DNA of 64,000 bases from Promineifilum sp. (GTDB lineage Bacteria; Chloroflexota; Anaerolineae; Promineifilales; Promineifilaceae). Of this stretch, positions 51,775 through 60,270 are shown in pieces. How positions within the stretch are numbered: the first letter of the stretch is position 1; each line of letters begins with the position of its first letter. The notes beneath the pieces are model-generated. The model ran no database searches. It was not told the origin of the DNA and saw nothing but the letters and a program-made list of their open reading frames with translations. Position numbers and translations under genes: made by a program. The stretch lies in NCBI GenBank assembly GCA_017983515.1, contig JAGOBF010000007.1, positions 1 through 64,000 of the forward strand. Reading direction: 5' to 3'.

Positions 51775-53154
51775 CTAACGCGGCCGCCATCGTTCGTAAT
51801 CTTCCGGCCGGTCGAGGTCGTAGAGAATGGCATCATCCCCAACCTCAACGAGCAGGACATCGTCGGGGTGACGCTGGAGCAGGACGCGGGGCGCAGTTTC
51901 CGGCGGCAGGGCCAGCAATTCCACAAAGTAGCGGCGGTCGATGATGACCGGATTTCCGCGCCGGCCGTCGAAGACGGGGGCGACGAGGCCATGAGGACGA
52001 TGGGCATAGGCTTGGAGCAATGCATCGATCAGCTGCGCCGGAATGAGCGGCTGGTCGCCCAGCATGACCAGAGCGGCCTCGGCCGCCGGGGGCAGGGAGC
52101 CGATCGCTGCCTGAACAGAAGAGAGCATTCCCTTAGCATACGCTTGATTGAATAGAGTCGTGATGCCATGCCGGCTCGCCACGCCCTCGATTTCCGGGCG
52201 GTTGTGACCCGTTACCACGATCACATCCGACACGTTCGAGGCCGCCACGTGGGTAAGCGTTCGGCCCAGGACGGTCGTATCCTCCCACGGTAGGAGCAGC
52301 TTATTGCGCCCCATCCGGCGCGACTCCCCGGCGGCCAAAACGACGGCCGTCACCCGTCGCCACACTTCGCGCACCGGGTCGGCCGCGTGTAGCGTGCCCA
52401 GAACCACGCTGGAGACGCGCGGCTCTCGAAGTATCAACGCCGCCGCCTCGCGCGCCGCCGTCAACTGCTCGGCCGTTTCGATCTTGTTGATAAAAGGGAT
52501 GATACGTGCCGTGGCCGGGACATTCTTCAGACCACCCGACGGATGCGTCAGCACGCGCGCCAATCCGGCAGGCGTCAGGCGGCCGTCTCTAACCGCCGGT
52601 TGCCCACTGGCCTGATCGTGTTTCTTGCTAATTCCTGATTGGTCATTGGCAATTATTCTTATCAGTTCTGGCCGGTGGGCCTCCACGTCGAGCGGCCCGG
52701 CCAGCGCGTCGATCCCGGCCACGGGGACGACCAGTGTCGCCTGCAACGGGATGACCGGCTCATGGTCGGCCGGGGCTTTCACCGGTCGCATGCGCGCGCC
52801 GTCGGCCTCAACCAGGACGAAATCGACGCCGGGCCGGGCCAGCAGGCGGGCGGGCAGGTCGGGAGGCACACCCAGCGCCTTATCCCCTTCGACACGGCCG
52901 ACGACGAGACAACGGCCATGAGTATCCAACAGGTCATCCAGCGGGGATAGATCGCCGGCATAAACGACGGCCGGGGCAGGCCTCATCTGGGCGGTGAAGA
53001 TGCGCGTGGTCGTGGTGAGAATCGTGCGGCCGGGCAACTCGGCGACCAGGGCGAACATCAGGCTGGTTTTGCCCCCGCCGCCGACGAAAGCCACCAGTTC
53101 CGGCCGCTCGCCAATGCCGAAGGCGTGGGACAATGTCCAGCGATCGGCCGTCAT
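51775..53154 (-). CDS. yqeC: YqeC - MocA fusion: selenium-dependent hydroxylase accessory protein plus molybdenum cofactor cytidylyltransferase
   Basis: 459 residues. Residues 1-265 are YqeC: the P-loop VGGGGKTSLM (24-33), TTTTRIF, LVEADGARMRPVKAP and HRPEL. Residues 268-459 are a MobA-like nucleotidyltransferase of the MocA type (VVLAAGESRRMGRNKLLLPW, VTGHNRPEIEG, LGDQPLIPAQLIDALL), which attaches CMP to the molybdenum cofactor for xanthine-dehydrogenase-family enzymes. Residues about 164-177, in the YqeC part, are encoded by a 7-bp repeat array and look like an inserted loop. The start overlaps the alpha/beta hydrolase stop by four bases. Confidence 0.85.
   Translation of the reverse strand: MTADRWTLSHAFGIGERPELVAFVGGGGKTSLMFALVAELPGRTILTTTTRIFTAQMRPAPAVVYAGDLSPLDDLLDTHGRCLVVGRVEGDKALGVPPDLPARLLARPGVDFVLVEADGARMRPVKAPADHEPVIPLQATLVVPVAGIDALAGPLDVEAHRPELIRIIANDQSGISKKHDQASGQPAVRDGRLTPAGLARVLTHPSGGLKNVPATARIIPFINKIETAEQLTAAREAAALILREPRVSSVVLGTLHAADPVREVWRRVTAVVLAAGESRRMGRNKLLLPWEDTTVLGRTLTHVAASNVSDVIVVTGHNRPEIEGVASRHGITTLFNQAYAKGMLSSVQAAIGSLPPAAEAALVMLGDQPLIPAQLIDALLQAYAHRPHGLVAPVFDGRRGNPVIIDRRYFVELLALPPETAPRVLLQRHPDDVLLVEVGDDAILYDLDRPEDYERWRPR
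52624..52665. repeat. 7-bp array (ATTGGTC family) inside the yqeC-mocA coding sequence
   Basis: CTTGCTA, ATTCCTG, ATTGGTC, ATTGGCA, ATTATTC, TTATCAG in register. The local sequence is clearly AT-richer than the gene around it. The reading frame stays open. Confidence 0.7.
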
Positions 53155-54089
53155 GGCGCAGGCGGAAGGCCGAAGCCGGGCGCGAACTGGGCGAGAAACT
53201 GGTCAAAAATCTCCGCATAGGCCGCCGGATCGGTGGTGATGCTGCGGCCGTGCGGCGCGCCCCAATCGGTCAGGCGCAGCATCGTGCGGCTGTGATCGCT
53301 GTTAGCATAGATGTCTTCCGAATGGCTGGGAACTGTGTACTCGTCGGTGAGCGAATGTATGAGCAGGACAGGCACTTGAATCTGAGTGATCGACCGCTCC
53401 GGCGCGACGGCCTGGACATCAAAGTGGGCGCGAAACTCGGCGATTCGCAGCGCTCCTGGCAGTAACAGCGGCGCGAGAGTCGGAAACATCTGGCGAGCCT
53501 GGAAGCCGAGAATCTCGTCCAATTCGCTGTAGGCTGAGTCCGCCCCAACGAAGGCGATATCGGGCGTCATGGGAGCCATTTGCAAGGCCGTGGCCGCGCC
53601 ATAGGAAACGCCGAAGACGCCGATTTGTGACCGTTGCAGCCCGGTCCGGCCGGCGAACCAATCCAACGCGGCAAGGGCATCTTCCTTTTCGTAGTAGCCA
53701 TAGGTATGGAATGCGGGTGTGCTGTCGCCGTGCCCGCGGTGGTCATAGGCCAGGATGTCGCAGCCCCGTTGCCAAAACAGCGGCGCCCAGTTCAAGACGT
53801 GGTAGCGAGTGCCGCGGAAGCCGTGGAGAAACATGACTCCGCAATCGCCTTGGCGCGGGTTCTCGAAAAGCCAGCCGGCCAGCGTCACCTCGCCGGCAGC
53901 GATGGTGATGTCTTCCGGCTCCGGCAGGCCGATTTCGGCTGGCGTGTCGCTCTCGGCCGCCGCGTCGGCCAGACTTTGCGTCGGCGCATCGAGAATAAGA
54001 TCGGAAAAGAACCAGCCAGCCGCGGCGTAGGCCACGATGAGCAGACCGGCAACGATTAGAGCGATCCTTAGGCTTCGATGCTTAATCAT
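53151..54089 (-). CDS. Membrane-anchored alpha/beta hydrolase
   Basis: 312 residues. A membrane helix (about 6-27) is followed by a BAAT/DUF-type hydrolase domain: the oxyanion segment MFLHGFRGTRYHV, YDHRGHGDS, the nucleophile elbow GVSYGAATAL, and the acid/His region LIHSLTDEYTVP and APHGRSI. It is probably an extracytoplasmic or inner-face esterase or peptidase; the substrate is unknown. It is translationally coupled to yqeC-mocA (four-base overlap) and follows yqeB in the molybdo-hydroxylase operon, where a hydrolase is not usual. A GTG five codons upstream is an alternative start. Confidence 0.82.
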   Translation of the reverse strand: MIKHRSLRIALIVAGLLIVAYAAAGWFFSDLILDAPTQSLADAAAESDTPAEIGLPEPEDITIAAGEVTLAGWLFENPRQGDCGVMFLHGFRGTRYHVLNWAPLFWQRGCDILAYDHRGHGDSTPAFHTYGYYEKEDALAALDWFAGRTGLQRSQIGVFGVSYGAATALQMAPMTPDIAFVGADSAYSELDEILGFQARQMFPTLAPLLLPGALRIAEFRAHFDVQAVAPERSITQIQVPVLLIHSLTDEYTVPSHSEDIYANSDHSRTMLRLTDWGAPHGRSITTDPAAYAEIFDQFLAQFAPGFGLPPAP

Positions 54090-54190
54090 AATGAGTTTAC
54101 GCACGCCGCCACACGTTAAATCTATGGGTCGAGAGAATGATCAAGAACTCAGTTGCATGTTCGCCCGTGAACGTCATACTCCACCAGCCT

Positions 54191-55033
54191 TTACGCTTCT
54201 GCTTGGCCTTGCTGATGTCTTGCCAGGGCAATCAAGACGGCTTCCAGCACCCCGCCGCCAATGGCGAGCGCTTTATCCGAGATGGTAAAACAGGCGTCCA
54301 TGTCATCGCGCGGATCGACGTCGCCGATTTTTAGTCCGGCGCGAACAGTTGTGTCCGGCGCGATGAGGCCGCGCACGACGCCTCTGAACGGCGCGGCGAT
54401 TTCGCAACCCGCCACGTCGCCTATGATTTCCCCCTCGCGCACGCGCTCGCCGATTTCTTTGCGCCACGTCACGACGCCGGCGTCAGGCGCACGCAGCACC
54501 CGCTCTCGGCCCTTGCCGCCGACGAGGCCCGGCGTGCCCGTGTGGGGTTCGGCCGCGCCTTCCCAGATGACGCGGCCGAGCCGGTGGCCGCGGTTGGTCT
54601 CGATGACGGCGTGGCAATCTACTCCAGCGGTAAAGCCCGGCCCCAGGCCAATGACCAGCGGCGCCTGATCGATACGGGTATCGATATTGCGCTTGGCCAT
54701 GCGGGCGTCGACCAAGACGAATGGCGAGGGGCGAGTAACGAGTGATGAGTTCAGAACCGTGGATAGATCGGGCGCGACGAGGACGGGAATGACGCCGGTT
54801 TGGGCCAGCGTCCATGCCTCGACGGAGGGTTCGGCCCGGACGGCGCGCAGGGTCTCAACGGTGATCTCGCCTTCCAGAACGGCCGTGGCCAGCGCCACCC
54901 GTCGACGGACGACCAAGGGGTGAGCCAATTCGGTCACGATGACCGGGAAGCCGGCGTGGTGGAGCCGGTAGGCCACGCCGGTGGCCAGGTCGCCGCCGCC
55001 GCGGAGGAGGATGGGGTGATGAGCGAAGCGCAT
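54191..55033 (-). CDS. yqeB: Selenium-dependent molybdenum cofactor maturation protein YqeB (EF2563 type)
   Basis: 280 residues. The opening LLRGGGDLATGVAYRLHHAG (9-28) and VTELAHPLVVRRRVALATAV are the YqeB signature, with VDARMAKRNIDTRIDQAP and IGLGPGFTAGVDCHAVIET in the middle and a biotinyl-like C-terminal part (APDAGVVTWRKEIGERVREG). Comparative studies place YqeB with YqeC in genomes having selenium-dependent molybdenum hydroxylases, where it is thought to help add labile selenium to the cofactor. Residues about 92-103 come from a 7-bp repeat array. Confidence 0.88.
   Translation of the reverse strand: MRFAHHPILLRGGGDLATGVAYRLHHAGFPVIVTELAHPLVVRRRVALATAVLEGEITVETLRAVRAEPSVEAWTLAQTGVIPVLVAPDLSTVLNSSLVTRPSPFVLVDARMAKRNIDTRIDQAPLVIGLGPGFTAGVDCHAVIETNRGHRLGRVIWEGAAEPHTGTPGLVGGKGRERVLRAPDAGVVTWRKEIGERVREGEIIGDVAGCEIAAPFRGVVRGLIAPDTTVRAGLKIGDVDPRDDMDACFTISDKALAIGGGVLEAVLIALARHQQGQAEA
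54724..54758. repeat. 7-bp array (GCGAGTA/ATGAGT family) inside the yqeB coding sequence
   Basis: GCGAGGG, GCGAGTA, ACGAGTG, ATGAGTT, CAGAACC in register; the frame stays open. It falls just before the conserved VDARMAKRN motif, in a variable loop. Confidence 0.6.
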
Positions 55034-55056
55034 AAATTACACTTTATGATGGGTCG

Positions 55057-57321
55057 CTATTCGATTGTTAGCTCTTTTAACCCCTCTACCACCTTCCACG
55101 GCAACAGCGGTATCGCATCAAACCACACTCCCGTCGCGTCGTGGAGGGCGGCGACCACGGCCGGGGCCAGGGGCATGAACGGCATCTCGGCCATGCCGCG
55201 CGCGCCCCACGGGCCGATGGGATCGGGGATTTCGACCAACACCGTGTCCACCTGCGCCGGGATGTCGCGAATGCCCGGGATGAGGTACTGACTCAGGTAG
55301 GGGGTGATGATGCGGCCGTCGCGCACTTGCAGGTTTTCCATCAGCGCGTAGCCGGCGGCCTGCACCACTGCCCCCTCGACCTGCCCCTCCACGTTGGTGC
55401 GGTTGATGACCTTGCCCACGTCGTCGGCGCACACGACCCGATCGACGTGGATGTGGCCTGTCTCGATATCGACGGTCAGTTCGACAACCTCGGCCACGTA
55501 ACCGTAGCTGAAGTTAGGCATGCTGACGCCCGTCTCCGGGTCATACGGCTGGGTGGGCGGCGGCTTGTAGACAACGTGGGCAATGGAGGGGCGATCCTCG
55601 TCCGTCCATTTCGCCAGCGCCTCTTCGGCGGCCATGCGGATGGAGTTGCCGGCCATGAAGGTCATGCGCGAGGCGGACACGGAGCCGGAGTTACCGCTGC
55701 TGGCCGTGTCCGACAGGTCGAGTTCGACTCGCTCGACAGGCACGCCCACGGCCGCGGCGGCCATCTGCTTGAAAGCGGTGTGCGACCCCTGGCCGACTTC
55801 GGCCCCGGCGTGGCGCAGCACGACGCGCTCGATCTCCTTGCCGCCGTGCAACTCGATGATCGCCTCACATTTCTCCGGCGCGCCGAAGGAAAAGCCGACG
55901 TTCTTGAAGGCGCAGGCGAAGCCCCGGCCGCGCCGCAGACTACCGGGGTTGGCGGGCAAACTCTGGAAAAGAGACGACGGGCGACCGACGACGGCCGAGG
56001 CGCTTTCATTGGCCTGTGCTCTGTCGTCGTTCGTCCAGTCGGAGGCCGTCGCGCAGATTTCAATCACCTCGGCCATGCTGACGCCCAGCGGGATGGGCGT
56101 TTGCGTCGTCAGCAAGCTGCCCTCGCGCAGGACGTTCTTCAAACGAAATTCGACCGGGTCCATGTCCAGCGCCTTGGCCAGCTTATTCATCTGACATTCG
56201 GCGGCGAAGGCCCCCTGCGGCCCGCCGAAGCCCCGAAACGCGCCGCCGGGCACGTTGTTGGTCGTCACGGCGTAGCTGTCGACATGGGCGTTGGGAATCT
56301 CGTAGGGGCCGGTGACCATCAGATTGGCGTTGCCGAGCACCTTGGGGCTGGTGTAGGTATAGGCGCCGCTATCGAGGATGAGTTCGGCCTCGACGGCGGT
56401 GAGCCGGCCGTCGCGCGTCGCGCCCCACTTCGTCTTGATCCATGCCGGGTGGCGCTTGTGATGGCCGACAATGCTTTCTTCGCGCGACCAGATGATGCGC
56501 ACCGGCCGGTCGATGCCGCGCTCACGCAAGCGCATGGCCGCCAGGCCGAGGACGATCTGCAACGACATATCCTCACGCCCGCCGAACGCTCCGCCGATGG
56601 CCGGATAGATAATGCGCACCTGATCGATCGGCAGCCCCAGAGAGTGGGCCACCTGTTCCTGATCTTCGTGCGCCCATTGCCCGCCGACCTCGACCGTCAC
56701 GCGGCCTTCGTTGTCGATGCGGCCGACGCCGGCTTCCGGCTGGAGATAGGCGTGCTCCTGATAGGGCACGTAGTAGTTGCCCTCGATGACGACCTCGGCC
56801 GCTGCCCATCCCGCTTCCATGTCGCCCTTGCGAATCCTGTAGTGTTTCAGGACATTGCTGCCATGCCACGGATGGAGGACGAGATCGTCATTCATCGCTT
56901 CGTGGACGTCGGTCACAATGGGGCGTTGCTCCCATTCGATACGGATCAGGCGGCAGGCGTGGGCGGCGATGGCCTCGTTTTCGGCCACGACGACGGCCAC
57001 GTGGTCGCCCTCCCACAGGCTGATGTCGCCATAAGGATTGTTGCTGCCGAGGCCGACGAATACCGGCTGGTCGGGCACACCCAGGCCATAACCGTTGGAG
57101 GGCACGTCCCTGGCTGTCAGGACGGCGACGACGCCAGGCAGAGCCTCGGCGGCGCTCGTGTCCATCGACAGCATCCGCGCGTGGGGCTGGCCGCTGAAGA
57201 GGACGCGGCCGTGCAGCAGGTTGGGCGGCGTCAGATCGCCGGGATAGTTCGCGTCGCCGGTGACCTTGCCACGAGCGTCGACGCGCTCGGTGACGCGAGC
57301 GCGTAAAATTTGGTCGGTCAT
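55057..57321 (-). CDS. Xanthine dehydrogenase family molybdopterin-binding subunit
   Basis: 754 residues from the ATG at 57321 (AAGGAC upstream). The fold is XdhB/CoxL: an N-terminal hammerhead domain, then GGAFGGREDM, NNVPGGAFRGFGGPQGAFA, AEVGQGSHTAFKQMAAAAVG and the C-terminal GPWGARGMAEMPFMPLAPAV with the likely catalytic Glu712. It hydroxylates a purine, nicotinate or other N-heterocycle or aldehyde with water as oxygen source. It lacks the CSFR-type active-site loop of CO dehydrogenase. With yqeB and yqeC in the operon it is a candidate selenium-dependent molybdenum hydroxylase. Confidence 0.92.
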   Translation of the reverse strand: MTDQILRARVTERVDARGKVTGDANYPGDLTPPNLLHGRVLFSGQPHARMLSMDTSAAEALPGVVAVLTARDVPSNGYGLGVPDQPVFVGLGSNNPYGDISLWEGDHVAVVVAENEAIAAHACRLIRIEWEQRPIVTDVHEAMNDDLVLHPWHGSNVLKHYRIRKGDMEAGWAAAEVVIEGNYYVPYQEHAYLQPEAGVGRIDNEGRVTVEVGGQWAHEDQEQVAHSLGLPIDQVRIIYPAIGGAFGGREDMSLQIVLGLAAMRLRERGIDRPVRIIWSREESIVGHHKRHPAWIKTKWGATRDGRLTAVEAELILDSGAYTYTSPKVLGNANLMVTGPYEIPNAHVDSYAVTTNNVPGGAFRGFGGPQGAFAAECQMNKLAKALDMDPVEFRLKNVLREGSLLTTQTPIPLGVSMAEVIEICATASDWTNDDRAQANESASAVVGRPSSLFQSLPANPGSLRRGRGFACAFKNVGFSFGAPEKCEAIIELHGGKEIERVVLRHAGAEVGQGSHTAFKQMAAAAVGVPVERVELDLSDTASSGNSGSVSASRMTFMAGNSIRMAAEEALAKWTDEDRPSIAHVVYKPPPTQPYDPETGVSMPNFSYGYVAEVVELTVDIETGHIHVDRVVCADDVGKVINRTNVEGQVEGAVVQAAGYALMENLQVRDGRIITPYLSQYLIPGIRDIPAQVDTVLVEIPDPIGPWGARGMAEMPFMPLAPAVVAALHDATGVWFDAIPLLPWKVVEGLKELTIE

Positions 57322-57350
57322 AATGAAGTCCTTTTCAAAAATATCCATAG

Positions 57351-57412
57351 ATCTCGCAGATTACACAGATTTTGAGCTTCCTCATCTGCGTAACCCGCGA
57401 AATCTGTGTTTT
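57351..57412. repeat. Inverted 9-bp repeat element (CAGATTACACAGATTT family)
   Basis: Left part CGCAGATTA CACAGATTT (57355-57372), right part ATCTGCGTAACCCGCG AAATCTGTG (57384-57408), roughly reverse complements. It fills the gap between the two hydroxylase subunit genes. Confidence 0.65.
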
Positions 57413-57418
57413 CTTGGC

Positions 57419-58855
57419 CTAGATCTTTTCGGCTGCTTCGTGGACAGCTTCGATAATTTTGTAATATCCCGTGCAACGGCACAGGTTGCCGGAGAAGGCT
57501 TGCTCAATGTGGGCTTGGTCGGGCGCGGGCTGTTCTTCCAAAAGCTTTGCCCCCGACATCAGGAAGCCGGGGATGCAGTAGCCACACTGAACGGCCCCGG
57601 TGTGGATGAAGGCGCGTTGGATGGGGTGGAGATCGCCGTTCCGCGCCAGCCCTTCGACGGTGACGATTTCCGCGCCGTGGGCGCGCGCCGCCGGCACGAG
57701 GCAAGCCATGACGGCCATGCCGTCGAGGTATACGGTGCACGCGCCGCATTCGCCCTCGGCACAGCCTTCTTTGGTTCCGGTGAGCAATCCTTCCTCGCGC
57801 AGCCAGCGCAGCAGCGTCTTCGCCATGCCCGGCGCGCTGATCAGCCGGCCGTTGACCGTGCTCTCGATAGGCGTGTCAGGGGCGAAACTGCCCGTGTACT
57901 GCGGGCCGGTCGGGAATACCCCGCCTGTGTCGCCCCACAGCATCACCGGCTCAGCCGGCCAGGTTTCTCGCTGGCGGCCGTCACGCAGGGCGAGCAGGGC
58001 ACGGCGGGCCATTACCTCGACCATCTCAGTGCGATAGGCAGCCGGGCCGCGTACGTCGTCAATGGGTCTGGCCGCCGCGGCCACCAGCCCGGCGGCGACG
58101 GTGATCACGTCGTCGCTTAAGCGCTGGCCGATAAGATAAGACTCGGCCGCTTCGGCGTTGATGATCGTCGGGGCAACAGAACCGAGGGTGATACGGGCGC
58201 GACTGACGGTGAGGTCGTCGAACTCCATCACCGCCGCCAGGTGGACGACGGAGATGGCCTGCGCCCGACGTAAGCCGAGCTTGACGAAAATGCCACGCGC
58301 CGACGCCGGCAGAGGCTCAATCACGATGTCGACCAGCATTTCGTCCGGTTCCATGATGGTTTTGCGGACGCCCGTGTAAAACTCTTTCAACGCGATCATG
58401 CGCCAGCCGCGCGTGGAGGCCAAGATGACCTGCGCGTCGAGCGCCCGCAGCGCCGAGATGGTGTCGTTGGCCGGGCTAGCCGTCACCAGGTTGCCGGCGA
58501 CAGTGCCTCGGTTGCGCAATTGCGGCGAGGCGATCTCCACGCAGGCTTGGGCCAGCGGCAGAGCATGGTTGACGATCAGGGGGGAGGCGACGACCTGATT
58601 GTGCGTCACCAGCGCGCCGAGATGAATGAGGCCATCGGCGTCGCGGCTGATCTCGTTCAGACCGGGGATGCGGGTGAGGTCGATGAGCGTGGTCAGGTCG
58701 GGGCGTTGGCCGCGCTCCATCTCCAGCAGCAGGTCGGTGCCGCCGGCGATCAGCCGGGCCGAACGGCCGTGTTGGGCCAGCAGGACAAGAGCGCTCTGGA
58801 GATCGGCCGGTATTTCATATCTTTCAAGGGTAGGGGGAATATGGTGACTAAACAT
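57419..58855 (-). CDS. Fused FAD-binding and [2Fe-2S] subunit of a molybdenum hydroxylase (CoxM-CoxS order)
   Basis: 478 residues from the ATG at 58855. Residues 1-290 are the FAD domain: [35 protein letters not shown] and the CO-dehydrogenase-flavoprotein C-terminal domain. Residues about 325-478 are the iron-sulfur domain with [21 protein letters not shown] (plant-type cluster) and [13 protein letters not shown] ... CRCTGY (second cluster). Electrons pass from the molybdenum centre through both clusters to FAD. In XdhA-type fusions the iron-sulfur domain comes first; here it follows the FAD domain. It pairs with the gene at 55057. Confidence 0.92.
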   Translation of the reverse strand: MFSHHIPPTLERYEIPADLQSALVLLAQHGRSARLIAGGTDLLLEMERGQRPDLTTLIDLTRIPGLNEISRDADGLIHLGALVTHNQVVASPLIVNHALPLAQACVEIASPQLRNRGTVAGNLVTASPANDTISALRALDAQVILASTRGWRMIALKEFYTGVRKTIMEPDEMLVDIVIEPLPASARGIFVKLGLRRAQAISVVHLAAVMEFDDLTVSRARITLGSVAPTIINAEAAESYLIGQRLSDDVITVAAGLVAAAARPIDDVRGPAAYRTEMVEVMARRALLALRDGRQRETWPAEPVMLWGDTGGVFPTGPQYTGSFAPDTPIESTVNGRLISAPGMAKTLLRWLREEGLLTGTKEGCAEGECGACTVYLDGMAVMACLVPAARAHGAEIVTVEGLARNGDLHPIQRAFIHTGAVQCGYCIPGFLMSGAKLLEEQPAPDQAHIEQAFSGNLCRCTGYYKIIEAVHEAAEKI

Positions 58856-58899
58856 AGTACTGATTGTTATGAGCATCGGTCTAAATGCCGACGCGGTGG

Positions 58900-59730
58900 T
58901 TATGGAGCGGTTTTTTCGGCCGCCTGGACAATGGATACGGGGCGGTCTTTGCCGCCGCGCTGAATCGTGATGATCTGGGCCATAATGCTGACAGCGATCT
59001 CATGCGGCGACTCGGCATTAAGTTCCAGCCCGATGGGAGATGTGACGCGGCCCAGCTTCTCGGACGGGAGGCCGTCGGCCGCCAACAGGCGTTTCGTCTC
59101 TTGCCAGCGACGGCGGCTGCCCATGACCCCGATGTAGGCCGCCGGGGTTTCCAGGGCCAAGGGCAACAATTGGCGGTCGAGCGTGACATTACGCGTGACG
59201 ACGGCCAGATAAGTGCGCTCGTCTATCGTCGCTTGGGCGAACAGCTCGGCCGGCGGGCCACTCAGGACCACGTCGGCATCGGCCATATTCTCGCGGGTCG
59301 CCAGCTCCGCCCGGTCGTCCCAGGCCACGACCCGAAAGCCGAGCCACCGGCCGAGGCCGGCCAGGGCGCGGCCGACATGGCCGCAGCCGAGAATGAACAA
59401 GGTGTCCGGCGCGGAATAGGGTTCGACATAGATTTCGACGTTACCGCCGCACACGCCGGGGTCGCCGCGCTGCGGGTCGACCAGAGAATAGGGGATGACG
59501 CGCGGCCGGCCATCGCCGAGGGCGTCGCGCGCCGCGGCGGCCACGCGCGCTTCCATCTCGCCGCCGCCGACCGAGCCAAGGGTGCGACCGTCGCCGTAGA
59601 TCAGCATCTTCGATCCGGCATGGCGGGGCACCGACCCCTGATCGCGAATGACGACGGCCAGAACAACCGGCTCGCGCCGCGTTTGGGCGGCCAAAAGCTC
59701 TTCCAGAATTTGTCGATCTTCGCCATTCAT
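58900..59730 (-). CDS. XdhC/CoxI family maturation protein (copy 2)
   Basis: 276 residues. The N-terminal part has [22 protein letters not shown] and [15 protein letters not shown]; the C-terminal Rossmann domain has [21 protein letters not shown] and [17 protein letters not shown]. It is shorter than copy 1 because the linker is reduced. It inserts matured cofactor into the hydroxylase encoded directly downstream (45-base gap). It is the first gene of the hydroxylase operon or the second after the small lipoprotein gene. Confidence 0.88.
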   Translation of the reverse strand: MNGEDRQILEELLAAQTRREPVVLAVVIRDQGSVPRHAGSKMLIYGDGRTLGSVGGGEMEARVAAAARDALGDGRPRVIPYSLVDPQRGDPGVCGGNVEIYVEPYSAPDTLFILGCGHVGRALAGLGRWLGFRVVAWDDRAELATRENMADADVVLSGPPAELFAQATIDERTYLAVVTRNVTLDRQLLPLALETPAAYIGVMGSRRRWQETKRLLAADGLPSEKLGRVTSPIGLELNAESPHEIAVSIMAQIITIQRGGKDRPVSIVQAAEKTAP

Positions 59731-59760
59731 ATCAATAAAGACCTGTCAGGTCGGTGGTTG

Positions 59761-60165
59761 CTACGGCCGCGCCAGACACCATTCCGACACCCAGGCCGTC
59801 TTGCCCGCGTCGTCGATGCGATAGAACGTGTGGGGGAAGGGCGTCGCTTCGGCGTTGAGCGGCGCGCCGTTGCGGGCGGCAATGAGTTCGCGCTGGCTCA
59901 TCTCGAGCACCATGACGAGATTGCCCTCCAGGAAAAGCCGGTCGTGCAGGGTGACGGCCGGGCCGCCACTATTGCCCAGCACGACCCGCGTATCGTCGAC
60001 TAACGCGCCGCACTGACCATGAGCAATACACTCGTCGGAGCAGGTGGTCTGTACTTGCTCACTCAGGGCATACTGCGTCGCCTCCGCCTCACCACAGGCC
60101 GTCAGCAAACAGACCATAAGGATGATCAGGATAGAGAGGGCGAGCACGGGGCGATTGAGGATCAT
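59761..60165 (-). CDS. Putative lipoprotein of unknown function
   Basis: 134 residues. A signal sequence ends in the lipobox LLTAC (Cys24), so the mature protein is probably lipid-anchored on the outside. The remainder has three further cysteines close together (CSDECIAHGQC), which could form disulfides, and ends in a tryptophan-rich strand (KTAWVSEWCLARP) that resembles an SH3-like fold. I do not recognise a family. It lies 30 bases upstream of xdhC copy 2 and may share its transcript. Confidence 0.6.
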   Translation of the reverse strand: MILNRPVLALSILIILMVCLLTACGEAEATQYALSEQVQTTCSDECIAHGQCGALVDDTRVVLGNSGGPAVTLHDRLFLEGNLVMVLEMSQRELIAARNGAPLNAEATPFPHTFYRIDDAGKTAWVSEWCLARP

Positions 60166-60207
60166 ATCTGCCCCTAGTTTACCAAAACTTTGGAAATGGG
60201 TTCAATC

Positions 60208-60245
60208 AAAAAAGGCCGCGGCGAAGAATCTGCTTCGCCGCGGCC
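60208..60245 (-). terminator. Strong intrinsic terminator of the alpha-2-macroglobulin-like gene
   Basis: Perfect 13-base stem GGCCGCGGCGAAG (60214-60226) / CTTCGCCGCGGCC (60233-60245) with a six-base loop. On the minus strand it is followed by six T (plus 60208-60213). It lies 25 bases past the stop codon. Confidence 0.9.
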
Positions 60246-60270
60246 AACTCAAGGGAACCGTTTATTCGGT

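Noticed and set aside
7795..54758. Heptamer arrays considered as CRISPR
   Set aside because: The units are 7 bp without unique spacers of constant length, and no cas gene is present.
55141..57306. A 721-codon open frame on the plus strand
   Set aside because: It is antisense to the clear molybdenum-hydroxylase gene. High-GC coding DNA often leaves the complementary frame open, and the translation is rich in Gly, Arg, His and Val with no family match.
44355..59730. Reading the molybdo-hydroxylase cluster as a CO dehydrogenase with its CoxG
   Set aside because: The molybdenum subunit lacks the CSFR active-site loop of form I CoxL, and the CoxG-like gene sits 7 kb away with phaR-type neighbours.
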